Made by a program: the position numbers and the translations under genes. This document shows, piece by piece, positions 5,104 through 5,239 of a stretch of 5,239 bases of DNA. The DNA comes from CBDUBS01 sp965365445 (GTDB lineage Bacteria > Bacteroidota > Rhodothermia > Rhodothermales > DASSAV01). The notes under the pieces are model-generated. The model did not search any database, was not told the DNA's origin, and saw nothing but the letters and a program-made list of their open reading frames with translations. Positions within the stretch are counted from its first letter, which is position 1, and every line of letters begins with the position of its first letter. The stretch is taken from the NCBI GenBank assembly GCA_965365445.1, contig CBDUBS010000239.1, positions 1-5,239 on the forward strand. Direction: 5' to 3'.

Positions 5104-5239
5104 CCCTTTCGGTTCGTTTTACTTCTCGCTGCGGGTTGTGCGCTTCCGGTCGTTTCCGGCAGCGTTCGGGCGCAGAATGCTCCTTACGGCAGCTGGCGTC
5201 AGGACACGCTGCGTGTCGAGCCGGGCGCGCCGCTGGAAC
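5101..5239 (+). CDS. N-terminus of a secreted protein (3' end outside window)
   Basis: Forty-six codons are visible from ATG at 5101 to the window edge. This is the first possible start after an in-frame TGA at 5053-5055. The protein opens with a signal peptide: MPFR, a hydrophobic stretch LLLAAGCALPVV, and a likely signal peptidase I site at SVRA|QN (residues 21-26). The AQ junction is like that of the PorV-like protein in this window. A Cys at residue 13 after LAAG could be a weak lipobox, but the better AxA-like site follows it, so I prefer a plain secreted protein. The mature start, NAPYGSWRQDTLRVEPGAPLE, is too short to identify. The signal peptide and the candidate promoter upstream support this being a real gene. 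Confidence 0.65.
   Translation, partial: MPFRFVLLLAAGCALPVVSGSVRAQNAPYGSWRQDTLRVEPGAPLE

Overview
The window is GC-rich, densely coded DNA, most likely from the Bacteroidota/Rhodothermota side of the bacterial tree; a Rhodothermales-like organism is my best guess. The evidence is a large secreted protein ending in a type IX secretion (T9SS)-style sorting domain, followed directly by a PorV/PorQ-family outer-membrane protein. A secreted thioredoxin-like lipoprotein and a candidate Bacteroidetes-type promoter fit this. The taxonomic call is inference, as there is no rRNA or marker gene here.

Layout. Positions 1-1806 (+) hold the 3' part of a long cell-surface protein gene with a fibronectin type III domain and a C-terminal sorting domain. 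After 51 bases comes a PorV/PorQ-family gene (1858-2898, +), very probably in the same transcript. A perfect GC-rich hairpin (2929-2958) then separates it from a small lipoprotein of the TlpA/thioredoxin fold (2981-3448, +). A 186-base non-coding gap ends in an inverted repeat and a good ribosome binding site for a YciE/YciF-like (DUF892) ferritin-like protein (3635-4270, +) that carries an extra Rho-N-like C-terminal helix motif. A strong, probably bidirectional terminator (4292-4324) lies between this gene and a convergent minus-strand gene (4340-4810). That gene encodes a 156-residue protein of unknown function built from two diverged copies of one roughly 58-residue unit. A 290-base divergent intergenic region follows. 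Last is the 5' end of another secreted protein (5101 onward, +), which has a signal peptide and runs off the window.

How they work together. The first two genes look like an envelope/secretion pair: a large T9SS-type surface protein and a PorV-like beta-barrel. The thioredoxin-like lipoprotein would act on thiols outside the cytoplasm. The DUF892 gene suggests stress or iron handling. The duplicated-domain protein is the least explained gene in the window. I found no tRNA, rRNA, CRISPR array, insertion sequence or attachment site.
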